DNA of 13,447 nt, taken from positions 1 through 13,447 of the forward strand of contig DATFYM010000177.1 in assembly GCA_035315065.1 (NCBI GenBank), read 5' to 3'. The position numbers and the translations under genes were made by a program. Below, one piece after another: positions 13,029 through 13,447 of the stretch. The stretch comes from DATFYM01 sp035315065. GTDB taxonomy: Bacteria; Acidobacteriota; Terriglobia; UBA7540. How positions within the stretch are numbered: the first letter of the stretch is position 1; the number at the start of each line of letters is the position of its first letter. The notes beneath the pieces are model-generated. The model worked only from the letters and a program-made list of their open reading frames with translations, was not told the DNA's origin and searched no databases.

Positions 13029-13447
13029 GGTCCGCAAGTACCTGTTCGATGTCGCTCAGGCGTGTGCTCTGCTCACTCAGTTCACAAACGGGAAGACCTT
13101 CGCCGATTACCTTGCCAGTCCTCTCCTCCGCTCTGCGGCGGAGCGACAATTCGAAGTCATCGGAGAAGCTCTTAATCAGGCCCTCCGCGTGGAACCGGGG
13201 CTTTCCCGCCGTGTCAGCAACACCCACCGGATCATTGCCTTCCGCAATCGCCGGGCCTCCCTGTCGAGGGATGGGGAGATTGAAGGAAGAATCATGGTCC
13301 CGTCCCAACGGGATCGCATAGATGAGTGGTGGAACCCAGAGTTTCCATCGCCGGATTCGACGAGGCGAGCCTTGGTCAGGAAGAGCCGAGAAGAATCACT
13401 CAGGACGAAGCTCGGGAAAAGCGTCCGAGCTTCGTCGAGGAGCCAGT
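13015..13447 (+). pseudogene. HEPN (DUF86) toxin cut before its catalytic His and running into a foreign tail
   Basis: From an ATG at 13015 the frame reads MLPLEVRKYLFDVAQACALL as in DUF86 HEPN toxins, continuing through FEVIGEALNQAL (46-57) to RIIAFRNR (72-79). Relatives continue here with [LIV]IHGY, giving RX4HXY. This one reads RASLSRDGEIEG, so Arg77 and Asn78 are kept but His82 is Ser and the following catalytic Tyr and last helix are lost. The frame stays open, without family resemblance, to the window edge (at least 144 residues). The junction is near base 13251. It is probably an inactivated toxin whose 3' end was replaced by non-coding repeat DNA. A functional fusion is less likely. 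Confidence 0.72.
13404..13436. repeat. Perfect 12-bp inverted repeat at the right edge
   Basis: GACGAAGCTCGG (13404-13415) and CCGAGCTTCGTC (13425-13436) are perfect arms around a 9-base loop GAAAAGCGT. It lies within the open tail of the broken HEPN gene. No T tract follows, so a REP-like or mobile-element-derived hairpin fits better than a terminator. Confidence 0.55.

Overview
The window most resembles chromosome of a soil-type Acidobacteriota or a close relative. It is GC-rich. It carries two long regulators that join an OmpR-type winged helix, one membrane segment, a TolB-N-like domain and TPRs, an architecture very common in that phylum. It also has short dispersed intergenic repeats of the kind seen in those genomes. 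This assignment is an inference from gene content. No rRNA, tRNA, CRISPR array or intact insertion sequence is visible.

Left part (1-1922): the C-terminal part or whole of an unrecognised protein is followed by a repeat-rich spacer of TTGACGA tandem units. Then comes a ROK-family sugar kinase/regulator with an eroded zinc site, and a possible coupled downstream gene that appears cut off. Regulatory block (1923-6248): two tandem paralogous membrane-anchored winged-helix/TPR regulators on the minus strand. The shared upstream region holds GTTCAG boxes spaced exactly 11 bp apart, the layout expected for OmpR/PhoB-type binding.

Central plus-strand block (6249-10443): a sigma-54-type AAA+ activator lacking both a sensor domain and a Fis-type HTH, a DUF1269-like protein with a long coiled coil, a secreted M48 metalloprotease, a relic resembling the C-terminus of an HdeD-type membrane protein, and an AI-2E/PerM-family transporter. 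The intact products are mostly membrane or envelope proteins, so an envelope-stress theme is plausible but inferred.

Right part (10444-13447): a toxin-antitoxin graveyard. It has a frameshifted BrnT toxin relic, an intact mntA-hepT pair (nucleotidyltransferase antitoxin with HEPN RNase toxin), and a second MNT gene followed by a HEPN gene that loses its catalytic motif and runs in frame into an unrelated tail at the window edge. The brnT relic and the intact mntA-hepT pair lie between two direct repeats about 1.3 kb apart. These derive from one duplicated small gene, and one copy has its middle replaced by a REP-like element.

The most notable observations are the 11-bp-period operator next to the duplicated regulators, the direct repeats framing the mntA-hepT cassette, the decapitated second HEPN toxin, and the AAA+ activator with a lost HTH. 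I do not see a convincing wholly new system. Families were assigned from motifs by eye, without database searches.
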